Positions 1 through 8,957 of a stretch of 64,000 bases of DNA are shown piece by piece (position 1 is the first letter of the stretch; every line of letters starts with the position of its first letter). Below the pieces are notes generated by a model, which was given only the letters and a program-made list of their open reading frames with translations, was not told the DNA's origin and did not search any database. This DNA is from Sphingobacteriales bacterium (lineage in GTDB: Bacteria; Bacteroidota; Bacteroidia; Chitinophagales; Chitinophagaceae): positions 186,001-250,000 of the forward strand of contig SEFT01000003.1 of the NCBI GenBank assembly GCA_004144175.1, given 5' to 3'. The translations under genes were made by a program, and so were the position numbers.

Positions 1-309
1 TCCCCCGGTTATTTGTCTGCGCCTACCGAGCTCCATAGCCGCTGCTATTGTGATGGCGCGTGCTTCGCCTATGCCTTTTGTTTTCTGCAGTTCTTTTAGA
101 CCCAGCCTTCCCAATTCATATAGGTTATTCTGTGCAAGGGTCAATACTTCGCGCGCAAGGTCGAGGGCAGATTTTTCTTTGGTGCCGCTGGCAATCAGTA
201 TGGCCAGCAGTTCTGCATCCGAAAGGGACGATGGGCCCTTTAATATCATTCGCTCGCGCGGGCGTTCATCTTCGGCCCAGTTCTTTATGCTGTTCGATGG
301 AGTATTCAT
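1..309 (-). CDS. radC: DNA repair protein RadC family, N-terminal part (cut by window edge)
   Basis: This is the N-terminal 103 residues of a RadC/UPF0758 family protein. It starts at the ATG complementary to 307-309 and runs off the left edge. The sequence shows the opening typical of the family (IKNWAEDERPRERM), then a 'LSDAELLAILI' stretch, and a helix-hairpin-helix-like segment (LQKTKGIGEARAITIAAAME) at about residues 77-96. The JAMM/MPN metalloprotease-like domain that forms the C-terminal half of the family lies outside the window. The cellular role of RadC is uncertain despite the repair name. It is transcribed divergently from bshC with about 105 bp between the starts. Confidence 0.9.
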   Translation of the reverse strand, partial: MNTPSNSIKNWAEDERPRERMILKGPSSLSDAELLAILIASGTKEKSALDLAREVLTLAQNNLYELGRLGLKELQKTKGIGEARAITIAAAMELGRRRQITGG

Positions 310-414
310 GCACCTTTCTTTCCGGCTTCAAAATACGCTTTATTGAGATTACTTATTATTGTATAGTACCTGAGTGCCTGAGGACTTATAACTTCGTGGC
401 CAAATATAACGTTC

Positions 415-2022
415 GTGTCTCTGAGCTTTACATATCTGCCGTATGCCGACACAGGGTATTTCTCGCAACTGGTGGTGGATTACCTGAATGGAACCAATGA
501 CCTCAAAGAATTTTATACTTACACACCCGATAAGGATGGCTTAGAGCAGGCTATAGCAGACAGAAAGAACTTTCCCATAGACAGAAAAGTACTGACGGAC
601 ACGCTTCGCAAACAATACGAAGCATTACCCAAATACGAGGCTGTAGACAAGAACATTGAACTGCTGGCGAAAGACACAACGTACACAGTATGCACCGCAC
701 ATCAGCCCAACCTGATGACAGGGTACCTGTATTTTATCTACAAGATCGTCCATGCTATAAAGCTCGCGGAGGAATTAAAAGCTGCTCATCCCGAAAATGA
801 CTTTGTTCCCGTTTACTATATGGGTAGCGAAGACAATGACCTGGACGAACTGGGCACATTCCGGTACGAGGATAAGAAATTTGTGTGGGATGCGAATGGA
901 CAAACCGGCGCAGTTGGCCGCATGGATACGAAGAGCCTGAAACCCTTACTGGCGGAGTTATTCAAGTTGCTTGGCCCTCCCGGCAATAACCTGGAAGAAG
1001 TTAAGCAGTTGCTGGAAGAAGCCTACCTGAAGCACAATAATATATCGGATGCGACACAGCATCTCGTTCACCAGCTGTTCGGCAGGTTTGGCCTTGTAGT
1101 GCTTAACCCTGATGAAACATCTTTTAAAAAGAGCATCATACCGATTATAAAAGACGACCTGCTGCAACAGACAGCGGTAGGTATAGTCACTAATACCATC
1201 GACAAGCTCGATGTGCATTATAAAGTGCAGGCGCATCCAAGACCCATCAATCTCTTTTACCTGCACAATCAGCTGCGTGAGCGGATAGAAAAGACAGGTG
1301 ATAGCTGGCATGTGGTCAATACAGATATAACGTGGAGTGAGCAAGAACTGATGGCCGAAGTGGATACGCATCCCGAGCGCTTTAGCCCCAACGTTATTCT
1401 TCGCGGATTGTTCCAGGAAACGATACTGCCCAATGTGGCATTTATAGGCGGTGGCGCGGAGGTGGCGTACTGGCTGCAATTGAAAGCCCTGTTCACGCAG
1501 TTCCATGTCTTCTACCCTGCTATATTACTACGCCAATCAGCCCTATGGATAAACAGCCATGCTGCAAAGACACGTAAACAATCAGGATTGTCGATCGCTG
1601 ATATCTTTCAAAAAGAATTGGCACTGGTCAAGAACTATGTGCTCAACAACAGCGAAGACGACTGGCAAACGAGCGAAGAAACAAAGACGATAGAGCAGAC
1701 CATCGACCAACTGAAACAAAAGGCGGTATCTCTCGACCCTACTCTGCGCTCTTCTGCTGATGCTGTGCTGGCCAAAATAAAACACCAGCTACAGGTAATG
1801 GAGAAGAAAATGTACCGCGCCGAAAAGCGCAAGATGCAAACGCAGCTGGCGCGCATTGCCAAGCTCAAGAAAATACTCTTCCCAAATGATGGCCTGCAAG
1901 AGCGTGCCGATAACTTCCTGCCTTACTATTTGCAACAGGGTAGCAATTATTTCACTATTTTGAAGGAAGCGACAAGGCCATTGGACAACACATTCCTTAT
2001 AATAGAAGAAAGTATGGACTAG
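415..2022 (+). CDS. bshC: Bacillithiol biosynthesis cysteine-adding enzyme BshC
   Basis: BshC is the putative cysteine ligase that joins Cys to GlcN-malate in the last step of bacillithiol synthesis, a cytoplasmic low-molecular-weight thiol pathway. The 535-residue length is normal for the family. Family landmarks are TAHQPNLMTGYLYFIYK near residue 95, matching the usual 'R/HQxxLLTGPLYxxYK' region, and PVYYMGSEDNDLDEL near residue 137, matching 'PVFWxxSEDHDxxE'. A charged coiled-coil region covers roughly residues 420-490. The start is GTG, and no in-frame ATG gives a better N-terminus because SFTYLPYADTGYFS is the conserved beginning. The bshA and bshB partners are not in the window, so the pathway is inferred to be completed elsewhere. 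Confidence 0.92.
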   Translation: MSLSFTYLPYADTGYFSQLVVDYLNGTNDLKEFYTYTPDKDGLEQAIADRKNFPIDRKVLTDTLRKQYEALPKYEAVDKNIELLAKDTTYTVCTAHQPNLMTGYLYFIYKIVHAIKLAEELKAAHPENDFVPVYYMGSEDNDLDELGTFRYEDKKFVWDANGQTGAVGRMDTKSLKPLLAELFKLLGPPGNNLEEVKQLLEEAYLKHNNISDATQHLVHQLFGRFGLVVLNPDETSFKKSIIPIIKDDLLQQTAVGIVTNTIDKLDVHYKVQAHPRPINLFYLHNQLRERIEKTGDSWHVVNTDITWSEQELMAEVDTHPERFSPNVILRGLFQETILPNVAFIGGGAEVAYWLQLKALFTQFHVFYPAILLRQSALWINSHAAKTRKQSGLSIADIFQKELALVKNYVLNNSEDDWQTSEETKTIEQTIDQLKQKAVSLDPTLRSSADAVLAKIKHQLQVMEKKMYRAEKRKMQTQLARIAKLKKILFPNDGLQERADNFLPYYLQQGSNYFTILKEATRPLDNTFLIIEESMD

Positions 2023-2073
2023 GGCATACTTTTTATGCCTTTATAAATGATTCTTTCATCAAACCATCCGCAT

Positions 2074-2724
2074 ATGAAATACACACGACTACTCCTTGCA
2101 TTTCTATTATTACCGCTGCTGTCTAATGCACAGATCGGACTTTCTTCTGCATCGCCGATAGATGTGGACCTGGGCCTGAAGGTAGGTGCCAACTTTGCGA
2201 AGCTCGATGGCAACACATGGGACAATGGCTACAAAGCGGGCTTCCTGGGCGGTATCTATGGTAGCATACATACTAAAAAGGTAGGTATACAAGTGGAAGG
2301 CTTATTCAGCCAATCGAACTACCAGACAGGCGGAACCGAGTTTTATAAAGTATATAAGGGCGTACCGGGCTTCTTTAGGAATATTGCCGATTCGGCAAAG
2401 CAGGGCGATATCACGGTGAGCCATTTTAGCATACCTGTATTATTGACCTTTAAGCTATTCTCTAACGCATGGGTGCAGCTTGGCCCCCAGTATAGCGGCA
2501 TCATATCGGTAAATGATAAGGATGATATGCTGAATGACGCAAGGGGATTGTTCGGAAACGGCGACTTTTCAGGCGTTATGGGCGTATGGCTGAACCTACC
2601 GGTAGGTCTTAATGCAGGCGCACGTTATATAATCGGCTTTAGCGACCAGCGCAATAGCGCGGCATTGTCTGAGGCCTGGAAGAACCGCATGATACAACTG
2701 CACATCGGCTACAACATATTCTAG
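2074..2724 (+). CDS. Small outer-membrane beta-barrel protein (porin family / PorT-like)
   Basis: This is a 216-residue secreted protein. A clear signal peptide (MKYTRLLLAFLLLPLLSNAQ) is cleaved near residue 20. Alternating-residue strands follow (VDLGLKVGANFAKLDG, YKAGFLGGIYGS, VGIQVEGLFSQSNY, VQLGPQYSGII, VGLNAGARYIIGF, IQLHIGYNIF), as in the OMP_b-brl family of 8-stranded barrels common in Bacteroidota. The protein ends in an aromatic residue, as outer-membrane barrels usually do. I chose the ATG at 2074 because it opens directly into the signal peptide; an upstream in-frame ATG at 2047 would add nine polar residues. Substrate and function are unknown. A hairpin terminator follows at 2736. 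Confidence 0.85.
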   Translation: MKYTRLLLAFLLLPLLSNAQIGLSSASPIDVDLGLKVGANFAKLDGNTWDNGYKAGFLGGIYGSIHTKKVGIQVEGLFSQSNYQTGGTEFYKVYKGVPGFFRNIADSAKQGDITVSHFSIPVLLTFKLFSNAWVQLGPQYSGIISVNDKDDMLNDARGLFGNGDFSGVMGVWLNLPVGLNAGARYIIGFSDQRNSAALSEAWKNRMIQLHIGYNIF

Positions 2725-2735
2725 GCTAAAACACT

Positions 2736-2819
2736 AATAGCTGAAGCTTTCTTCATCGTTCGCAGATATGCCTACGGCACACTACTAAGAACGACGAGTA
2801 AAACTTCAGCTATTTTTTT
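2736..2819 (+). terminator. Compound hairpin terminator with an unusually long loop
   Basis: The arms AATAGCTGAAG (2736-2746) and CTTCAGCTATT (2804-2814) form an 11-bp perfect stem followed by a T run. The 57-nt loop contains an inner pair, TCGTTC (2756-2761) with GAACGA (2789-2794). The position just after the barrel gene and the T tract fit Rho-independent termination. The long, structured loop is atypical. Confidence 0.7.
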
Positions 2820-3019
2820 GTGTTGTAATGATCCCTAATGAAGATTAACGTCCAAACAGAGAACTAGCCTCCAGTTTGTTAGGGCATCCATACTTTCTAC
2901 TTGATGTACACGAAGCTGCAAAAACCATTGCCACAATTAATACGATTGGGGCCACACGACGAAGTATTAAAGACGATTGCATAAATGGATCAAACTTATT
3001 TAATGTAATAAACCTCTGT
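2820..3019. other. Non-coding spacer before the Mur ligase
   Basis: This spacer lies between the terminator and the promoter region of the Mur ligase gene. A short rightward open frame starts at 2876, but its product has no recognisable domain, is low in complexity, and overlaps the ligase start in another frame. I do not call it. I see no RNA gene or repeat here. Confidence 0.5.
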
Positions 3020-3027
3020 TACTTTTG
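3020..3027 (+). promoter_or_regulatory. Candidate Bacteroidota -7 box (TACTTTTG)
   Basis: TACTTTTG matches the Bacteroidota -7 consensus TAnnTTTG and sits 23 nt before the Mur ligase ATG. No convincing -33 TTTG is found at the usual 19-21 nt spacing, so this is a partial match only. Confidence 0.4.
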
Positions 3028-3050
3028 TACGAAGATACATAAAAAATTTC

Positions 3051-4409
3051 ATGAAGCATATACACCTTATAGCTATTGGCGGGGCAGTGATGCACCAGCT
3101 GGCACTGGCCCTCCACCGCCAGGGAAATGTTGTTACCGGCAGTGACGATGAGATAAATGATCCGGCCAAAGCAAACCTTGCAGCAGCGGGCATTTTACCT
3201 AATGAGCCCGGTTGGCATTCGGAGCGAATTACTGCGAAATTAGATGCAGTAGTACTGGGTATGCATGCTAAAGGAGACAACCCGGAATTAACAAAGGCTA
3301 AAGAACTTGGCGTTCCTATCTACTCCTTCCCACAATATGTATATGAAGTAAGCAAGAATAAAAAACGCGTAGTAGTTGCCGGCAGCCATGGCAAGACCAC
3401 AATCACGTCTATGATCATGCACATACTGCGTCATCAGAAGCTGGATTTCGATTACCTGGTAGGTGCTAAGGTGGCAGGCTTCGATCAATCAGTACAGCTT
3501 ACAGACGCGCCTATTATAGTGCTGGAGGGTGACGAGTACCCTGCATCGGTAATAGAAAAACGTCCTAAGATTTTCTTCTACCATCCGCACATATCGGTAC
3601 TGAGCGGTATCGCCTGGGATCACATCAACGTGTTCCCTACCTACGACAACTATTGCAGCCAGTTCGAGCACTATCTGAAAGGTATTGAAGCTGGTGCTCC
3701 TTTGTTCTACAATAGCGAGGACAGCGAAGTAGTACGCATAGTAGAAAAATCGGCCAAACAACTGAATGCAGTCCCTTATGGTATGCCTGCCTTCCATTAT
3801 GAAGATGGCACAGCCATACTTGACACGGAGGAAGGGGCAATACCCGTTTCGGTATTTGGCAGGCACAATCTGCTCAACATGAATGCTGCTATTGCCGTAT
3901 GCATGGAGCTGGGCATCAGCAAGGCTGATTGCTATAAAGCTATTGCCGGCTTTACAGGTGCTGCCCGTAGGTTGGAGAAACTGCTCGAAGCTGATGGATT
4001 GGTTGCCTATCGCGACTTTGCCCATGCGCCGTCGAAACTGAAAGCCACGCTGGATGCAGTGCGTGAAGCCTACCCTACACATACGCTCATTGCCTGCTTT
4101 GAGCTGCATACCTATAGTAGCCTTAATGAGCAGTTCCTGAAAGAATATGCGCACAGTATGGATGCGGGAGATAAGGCTATAGTATACTTCAGCCATCACG
4201 CGCTTTCGCTGAAAGGGTTGCCGGCATTGAGCACCGATACGGTAAAGAAATATTTTGAGCGTGAAGACCTGGAGGTGATAGATAAAAAAATAACATTAGA
4301 AGAAACGATAGCTAAAGCCATACAAAAAGCGCCCAACCCCATCTGCCTGCTGCTGATGAGTTCAGGTACTTTTGATGGAATTGACTGGAAAGCCGTAAGT
4401 TCGCAATAA
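3051..4409 (+). CDS. mpl: Mur ligase, UDP-MurNAc:tripeptide ligase (Mpl-type, MurC-related)
   Basis: This is a 452-residue ATP-dependent Mur ligase. The N-terminal Rossmann-like domain carries IAIGGAVMHQLALAL at residues 8-22, where MurC/Mpl proteins bind UDP-MurNAc. The ATP loop GSHGKTT is at residues 111-117 and is followed by the central-domain motif VLEGDEYP (about 160). The C-terminal domain includes FTGAARRLEKL (about 305), the usual 'FxGxxRRxE' region, and DFAHAPSKLKATL. Mpl attaches recycled L-Ala-D-Glu-mDAP peptide to UDP-MurNAc in peptidoglycan recycling. Bacteroidota homologues are often named MurC, so the exact substrate (L-Ala or tripeptide) is inferred from the MHxLALAL and DFAHAP features. 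The exonuclease gene follows after 24 bp. Confidence 0.82.
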   Translation: MKHIHLIAIGGAVMHQLALALHRQGNVVTGSDDEINDPAKANLAAAGILPNEPGWHSERITAKLDAVVLGMHAKGDNPELTKAKELGVPIYSFPQYVYEVSKNKKRVVVAGSHGKTTITSMIMHILRHQKLDFDYLVGAKVAGFDQSVQLTDAPIIVLEGDEYPASVIEKRPKIFFYHPHISVLSGIAWDHINVFPTYDNYCSQFEHYLKGIEAGAPLFYNSEDSEVVRIVEKSAKQLNAVPYGMPAFHYEDGTAILDTEEGAIPVSVFGRHNLLNMNAAIAVCMELGISKADCYKAIAGFTGAARRLEKLLEADGLVAYRDFAHAPSKLKATLDAVREAYPTHTLIACFELHTYSSLNEQFLKEYAHSMDAGDKAIVYFSHHALSLKGLPALSTDTVKKYFEREDLEVIDKKITLEETIAKAIQKAPNPICLLLMSSGTFDGIDWKAVSSQ

Positions 4410-4433
4410 TAATAATCTTCAATTCAACATTCC

Positions 4434-5219
4434 ATGTCCAGGCTATCGCTCAAGCGCCCTATCATATTTTTCGACCTTGAAAGTACAGGTACCGATGCAG
4501 CAAGAGACCGCATCGTAGAAATGGCGCTTGTAAAGATCTACCCTGATGGCAAAAGAGACACTTATATAAAACGTGTAAACCCCGGCATACCTATACCCGC
4601 TGCTACCACTGCTATACACGGCATTACTGATGCAGATGTAAAAGATTGCCTGCCGTTCAAGCAAATAGCACACAACCTGTACGACTGGATGAAAGGCTGC
4701 GACCTGGGCGGCTATGCTTCCAGTAAGTTCGATATACCTTTACTGGCCGAAGAGTTTCTGCGTGCAGGTATCAACGTTGACTTTTCGGACAGGCATATGA
4801 TAGACGTACAGCAGATATTCTTTAAGATGGAAAGCCGTACGCTGACTGCTGCCTACAATTTTTATTGCAGCAAAAAGCTGGAGAATGCCCATAGCGCCGA
4901 AGCTGATACACTGGCTACAATAGAGGTGCTGGAAGCGCAGCTTGAACGCTATGCTGACCTGAGTGCGGAGATAAAAGACCTGCATGCATTTACCGAAGGC
5001 GACCAGTTTGTTGACTATGCACGCCGTATCGTGATGAAGGACGGTCACCCTGTATTCAACTTTGGTAAGCACAAAGGCCGTAAGGTGGAAGATATCTTTA
5101 ACCAGGAACCGCAGTATTACGACTGGATGATGCAATCAGATTTTGCCCTGCACACCAAGCAAAAGATTTCTGAAATACTCAATAAAATGAAGCTTTCTAA
5201 GGCAGGAATGAAAGTTTAA
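4434..5219 (+). CDS. 3'-5' exonuclease, DEDDh (DnaQ/ExoX-like)
   Basis: This is a 261-residue RNase-T/DnaQ-fold exonuclease. The metal-binding residues are visible: D14 and E16 in FFDLEST, D100 in SSKFDIPLL, and H153 and D158 in HSAEADT, giving the DEDDh subclass. A second small domain at about residues 205-255 (VFNFGKHKGRKVEDIF, YYDWMMQSDF) resembles the accessory C-terminal domain of exodeoxyribonuclease X-like proteins. A role in trimming single-stranded 3' ends in repair or RNA processing is a family-level inference. It is not a polymerase subunit here, since no dnaE is nearby. The gene probably shares a transcript with the Mur ligase upstream. Confidence 0.85.
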   Translation: MSRLSLKRPIIFFDLESTGTDAARDRIVEMALVKIYPDGKRDTYIKRVNPGIPIPAATTAIHGITDADVKDCLPFKQIAHNLYDWMKGCDLGGYASSKFDIPLLAEEFLRAGINVDFSDRHMIDVQQIFFKMESRTLTAAYNFYCSKKLENAHSAEADTLATIEVLEAQLERYADLSAEIKDLHAFTEGDQFVDYARRIVMKDGHPVFNFGKHKGRKVEDIFNQEPQYYDWMMQSDFALHTKQKISEILNKMKLSKAGMKV

Positions 5220-5283
5220 AGTTTTATTAGGGCTTGGTTATCCATAATTTATTATTTTCGACGCGCTAATTTCTACATCCCTT

Positions 5284-5985
5284 TTGGATAAGGTCGTTAT
5301 TATACCAACATATAAAGAGAAGGAGAATATTGAAAAAGTCATCCTTAAAGTCCTGTCTTTACCGGGCGGCTTTCATGTATTGGTGGTAGACGACGGCTCG
5401 CCCGATGGCACTGCTGACATCGTAAAAAGCCTGCAAAAAAAGAATCCTGAATCCGTATTTCTTATAGAGCGTAGCGGTAAGCTAGGCCTTGGCACTGCAT
5501 ACATTACCGGGTTTAAGTGGTCGCTACAAAAGGGATACGATTACATCTTTGAGATGGATGCCGATTTTTCGCATAATCCGGACGACCTGCTGCGACTGCA
5601 CCAGGCCTGTGTAGATGGCGCCGATGTATCGGTTGGCTCTCGCTACGTGGGTGGCGGCAAGGTCGTAAACTGGCCATGGGATCGCATCTTTATATCAAAA
5701 GGCGGTGCACTATATACACAGATCATCACGTGGATGCCAGTAAAGGACCCTACAGCGGGCTTTGTGTGCTACAAAAAAGAGGTATTACAAGCCATACCGC
5801 TCGATGAAGTACGCTTTATTGGCTATGCCTTCCAGATAGAGATGAAGTACCGATCGTGGAAGCTAGGCTTTAAGATAAAGGAAGTAGCCATTACATTTAT
5901 CGACCGCACGGAAGGCAGTTCTAAAATGACCAAGGGCATCGTAAAAGAAGCCATCCGCGGCGTTTGGAAGATGCGCGGATTTTAA
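5284..5985 (+). CDS. Polyprenol-phosphate mannosyl/glycosyltransferase (DPM1-like GT2)
   Basis: This is a 233-residue GT2 enzyme of the dolichol/polyprenol-phosphate mannose synthase type. It has VVDDGSPDGTADI near residue 35 (nucleotide binding), EMDADFSHNPDD with D92/D94 (metal-binding DxD), and the family segments KDPTAGFVCYKK and GYAFQIEMKYR. It lacks the C-terminal membrane segments of the longer GtrB/DPM forms, so it is a soluble single-domain enzyme. Its product, a lipid-linked sugar donor, could feed the GT39-like transferases at 16-19 kb; that link is inference. The start is TTG at 5284, directly before DKVVIIPTY. The stop overlaps the stop of the convergent WbqC gene (shared TTAA). 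Confidence 0.87.
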   Translation: MDKVVIIPTYKEKENIEKVILKVLSLPGGFHVLVVDDGSPDGTADIVKSLQKKNPESVFLIERSGKLGLGTAYITGFKWSLQKGYDYIFEMDADFSHNPDDLLRLHQACVDGADVSVGSRYVGGGKVVNWPWDRIFISKGGALYTQIITWMPVKDPTAGFVCYKKEVLQAIPLDEVRFIGYAFQIEMKYRSWKLGFKIKEVAITFIDRTEGSSKMTKGIVKEAIRGVWKMRGF

Positions 5986-6644
5986 ATTTTGTCTTTTCGT
6001 TCTCCCCAACTTAACACCAGATCTTTGTGTTTTTGCAGCCATTGCATACTGTGTGGCCCCTCAGCAAATAAAAGATCAAGCATACTGAGATTGGGCAAAA
6101 AGCCTGTACGGTCGGCAAATATCTGGTAGTAGGGCTGAAGATCTGTGATTGGTGTTTTTTCTATTCCTGGTTTAAAGCTTTTTCTGAGGTCGATATCTTC
6201 TTGGCTATAGTTTGCCTTGTAGGCATCTGCAATATCCATTTCTACCTTAACTCTCAATTGCTCGCTCAACCATCTAACAGACGCGAGATTGAACTCGCTC
6301 AACTTCGTAAAACTTGTGTCAAATATTTTCCTCAGGCTCGGCTCGTAAAACAAGAAGTAAGGCGTACGTGCATATACCGATACTAGCGTACGCCAATGCT
6401 GCACCTGCCAGTTTTCGTCATACGATATATTCACATTTTGCATAGCAGCACGCTGGTCGCGGCCATTTACGAGGGGTATGCTCAATTGTATCAGTCCATT
6501 GGAGCCGGATATATAGTAGCGGTTGCGGTAAGACATCTTTTGAAAATGCTCTGTGGGGTCGAGCAGCAAACGATCGGCACCGGCAACTTGCAACCACCAG
6601 TATAGGTTTGGGAAAGATATATATGGACTTACTACAACAGGCAT
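5982..6644 (-). CDS. WbqC-like family protein
   Basis: This is a 220-residue WbqC-like protein (PF08889 type). Recognisable family parts are the opening SPYISFPNLYWW, DPTEHFQKMSYRNRYYI, LSIPLVNGR, and the later WQVQHWRTLVSVYARTPYF. The family is found in polysaccharide loci and elsewhere; the biochemical activity has not been established to my knowledge. There is no signal peptide or membrane segment, so it is probably cytoplasmic. It converges on the DPM1-like gene with a 4-bp stop overlap, and its start is divergent from the GWxTD gene. Confidence 0.85.
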   Translation of the reverse strand: MPVVVSPYISFPNLYWWLQVAGADRLLLDPTEHFQKMSYRNRYYISGSNGLIQLSIPLVNGRDQRAAMQNVNISYDENWQVQHWRTLVSVYARTPYFLFYEPSLRKIFDTSFTKLSEFNLASVRWLSEQLRVKVEMDIADAYKANYSQEDIDLRKSFKPGIEKTPITDLQPYYQIFADRTGFLPNLSMLDLLFAEGPHSMQWLQKHKDLVLSWGERKDKI

Positions 6645-6685
6645 AAGGCCGCAAATAAACGATTTAAAGTAATTTGCGTAAAATA

Positions 6686-8161
6686 ATGATAATGATGCGC
6701 CGGTTGTGGATCTGTATGCTTGGCCTTTTTCTTCCTTTTTCGGTAAGTGCGGTCAATGCCTTAGTGTCGAATGCTGTGTTTTTTGTTGATAAGAATGTAA
6801 AGACGAATTCGCTGAAACCGGTCATTGAGATATACTGGCAGATAGACCCGCAGACGGTACGTTTTGAAGAAAATGCAAGCAAACTATGGGCTGCAGGCGT
6901 AGAGACCAGCATTGTCATAAAAAGCGATAGCGGCATTATAACAGAAAAACGATACATGCTCACCGCCATACCTATGGCCAGCAGGGAGCAAGCGATCAGG
7001 CAGAACATTATCGACTTCCAGCGGGCAGATGTGCACACAGGAAAGGTTCATTTTTATCTTACGCTGACAGATGCAAATAATAGATCCAACACTTTTACTT
7101 ACCATGATTCTGTAACGATAGAGCCGGCCAAAGCAGAACCATTCTACAGCAGTATACAAATACTGGACACCAGCGTTGTGAGCGACAATAAGAAGGACAT
7201 CTTTTATAAAAACGGCAAAGTGCAGGTGCCGCTTACTACCAACTTCCTGGACGATCGCAGAGACATCCTGCACTATTATGCCGAACTGTACCAAACAAGG
7301 TCGGTAGAGCCAAATGATACATTGGTGCAGTACGTATTTGTGTCTAAGAAACCGCTTGACCCGCCTGTGTATGGAATAGTCAAAACCGACACAATAAAAC
7401 GTAATGCAGTTTCAGTAACGGCAAAGGATATCGATATTACAATGCTGCCAAACGGCAATTATTACATTAACACTATCCTGGAGAATCAGAACCGCAAGCG
7501 GCTCGCAACTGCAAGTCTGTTTTTTCAGAGAGCAAATATAGTACCTGTAGTTGCCAAAGACACGGCGCGGGACAACTCGATACAGAAAATAGAATTGTTT
7601 GACCTGAGCGAGACATTTGTGGGCAAGTATAACATGGCCCAGCTACGAGCTATACTAAAGATGCTGATACCGGTAGCAACGCCTATGGAACACGAAACCA
7701 TACAAGGCTTCCTGAAGAAACCGGATGAGACTTATATGCGGTACTTTGTGTACAACTATTGGGCAGCGCGCGATAAAGAGAACCCAAAGAAAGAATGGGA
7801 TAAGTATAGCAACCGGGTAAAAGAAGTAAATAAATTTTTTGGCGCATCTGCGCTACCCGGTTATGAGACAGAGCGTGGCCTAATATATCTGAGATACGGC
7901 AAGCCCGACGAGCGTATTGTAGTGAACAACGAGACGGGTGCATTCCCCTACGAGATATGGGTGTACAACGCTACCGCCCGGCAAGGTTACCCGGGTATGT
8001 TCCTATTTTATAAGCCTGGCTATATGATAAGCGATTATAAACTGCTGCACTCGACTGTGAACGGAGAAATAAGGAATACCGCATGGAGGGAATTTCTTTA
8101 CGTGAACGGTGGCCAGGCAGCGGCGACAGGCACATTCAGGGCCGAGCAGTATTTAAAATAA
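6686..8161 (+). CDS. GWxTD domain-containing secreted protein
   Basis: This is an approximately 491-residue exported protein with an N-terminal signal peptide (RRLWICMLGLFLPFSVSA). The C-terminal third holds a GWxTD-type domain: YFVYNYWAARDKENP, then RVKEVNKFFG, then LPGYETERGLIYLRYGKPDE. The signature itself is changed, reading GYETE where the family name motif is GWxTD. The N-terminal two thirds are beta-rich and include three repeats resembling Ig-like secreted domains. The function of the family is unknown. I prefer ATG 6686; TTG 6674 upstream and ATG 6692/6695 are alternatives. Next comes dapF, 13 bp downstream, so the two are probably co-transcribed. Confidence 0.8.
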   Translation: MIMMRRLWICMLGLFLPFSVSAVNALVSNAVFFVDKNVKTNSLKPVIEIYWQIDPQTVRFEENASKLWAAGVETSIVIKSDSGIITEKRYMLTAIPMASREQAIRQNIIDFQRADVHTGKVHFYLTLTDANNRSNTFTYHDSVTIEPAKAEPFYSSIQILDTSVVSDNKKDIFYKNGKVQVPLTTNFLDDRRDILHYYAELYQTRSVEPNDTLVQYVFVSKKPLDPPVYGIVKTDTIKRNAVSVTAKDIDITMLPNGNYYINTILENQNRKRLATASLFFQRANIVPVVAKDTARDNSIQKIELFDLSETFVGKYNMAQLRAILKMLIPVATPMEHETIQGFLKKPDETYMRYFVYNYWAARDKENPKKEWDKYSNRVKEVNKFFGASALPGYETERGLIYLRYGKPDERIVVNNETGAFPYEIWVYNATARQGYPGMFLFYKPGYMISDYKLLHSTVNGEIRNTAWREFLYVNGGQAAATGTFRAEQYLK

Positions 8162-8174
8162 CTTAACGTACAGA

Positions 8175-8957
8175 ATGAATATCCATTTCCATAAATATCA
8201 GGGTACCGGCAACGACTTTATACTGATAGATAACCGGCAAAGTCAATTACGTCTCGCTAAAGAACAGGTAGCGTTCCTATGCCATCGGCATTATGGCATA
8301 GGCGCAGATGGGCTTATGCTATTACAAAATGAAGAAGGCCACGATTTCAGGATGGTTTATTACAACTCGGATGGGGGTGAAAGTACCATGTGCGGGAATG
8401 GAGGAAGATGTATTACTGCATTTGCACAGAGGCTAGGTATGATCGCCAATACTGCCAACTTTGTAGCTATCGACGGGCCGCATTCGGCTACAATAGCGCA
8501 AGACGGTATCATCAGCCTGAAGATGGTGGACGTAATCGACATCAATCACCACGTGAATTATAGTATCCTAAATACAGGCTCGCCGCACTATGTGGCTTGG
8601 GTAGAGGATGCACAAGAGGCACCGGTGGTGGCGAGCGGGCGTGAGATTCGTTATGCTAACGAATTTGCTGCCGGCGGAGGTATTAATGTAAACTTTGTAC
8701 AAAAGCTGAAAAATGGCTTATTGGTGCGTACCTACGAGCGCGGCGTAGAAGACGAGACGTTAAGCTGCGGTACAGGTGTAACAGCCAGCGCCATAGCTGC
8801 GTCAGGGGCGGAAACGGGTAGCTTCTCTATACCAATACAGACTCCGGGCGGGAACCTCAATGTATCATTTACTAAACCTGCTGCGGGGGTAGCCAATGAT
8901 GTTGTATTGTCAGGCCCTGCTACGTTTGTTTTTGAAGGAGATATTGAATTAAAATAA
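8175..8957 (+). CDS. dapF: Diaminopimelate epimerase
   Basis: DapF interconverts LL- and meso-diaminopimelate for lysine and peptidoglycan synthesis in the cytoplasm. The 260-residue length fits the family. The two catalytic cysteines are visible as C73 in MCGNGGRC and C198 in SCGTGVTA. The N-terminal KYQGTGNDFILID is the family's opening motif. The meso-DAP it makes is the substrate of the Mur ligase pathway encoded at 3 kb. Its stop codon TAA (8955-8957) lies inside the left arm of the following terminator. Confidence 0.96.
   Translation: MNIHFHKYQGTGNDFILIDNRQSQLRLAKEQVAFLCHRHYGIGADGLMLLQNEEGHDFRMVYYNSDGGESTMCGNGGRCITAFAQRLGMIANTANFVAIDGPHSATIAQDGIISLKMVDVIDINHHVNYSILNTGSPHYVAWVEDAQEAPVVASGREIRYANEFAAGGGINVNFVQKLKNGLLVRTYERGVEDETLSCGTGVTASAIAASGAETGSFSIPIQTPGGNLNVSFTKPAAGVANDVVLSGPATFVFEGDIELK

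Noticed and set aside
50..500. Two rightward open frames over radC and the bshC 5' end
   Set aside because: They are antisense shadows of radC and run into bshC; products show no family resemblance, while radC does.
2876..3145. 89-residue open frame in the spacer before the Mur ligase
   Set aside because: No domain, low-complexity product, and its second half overlaps the Mur ligase start in another frame. Treated as chance.
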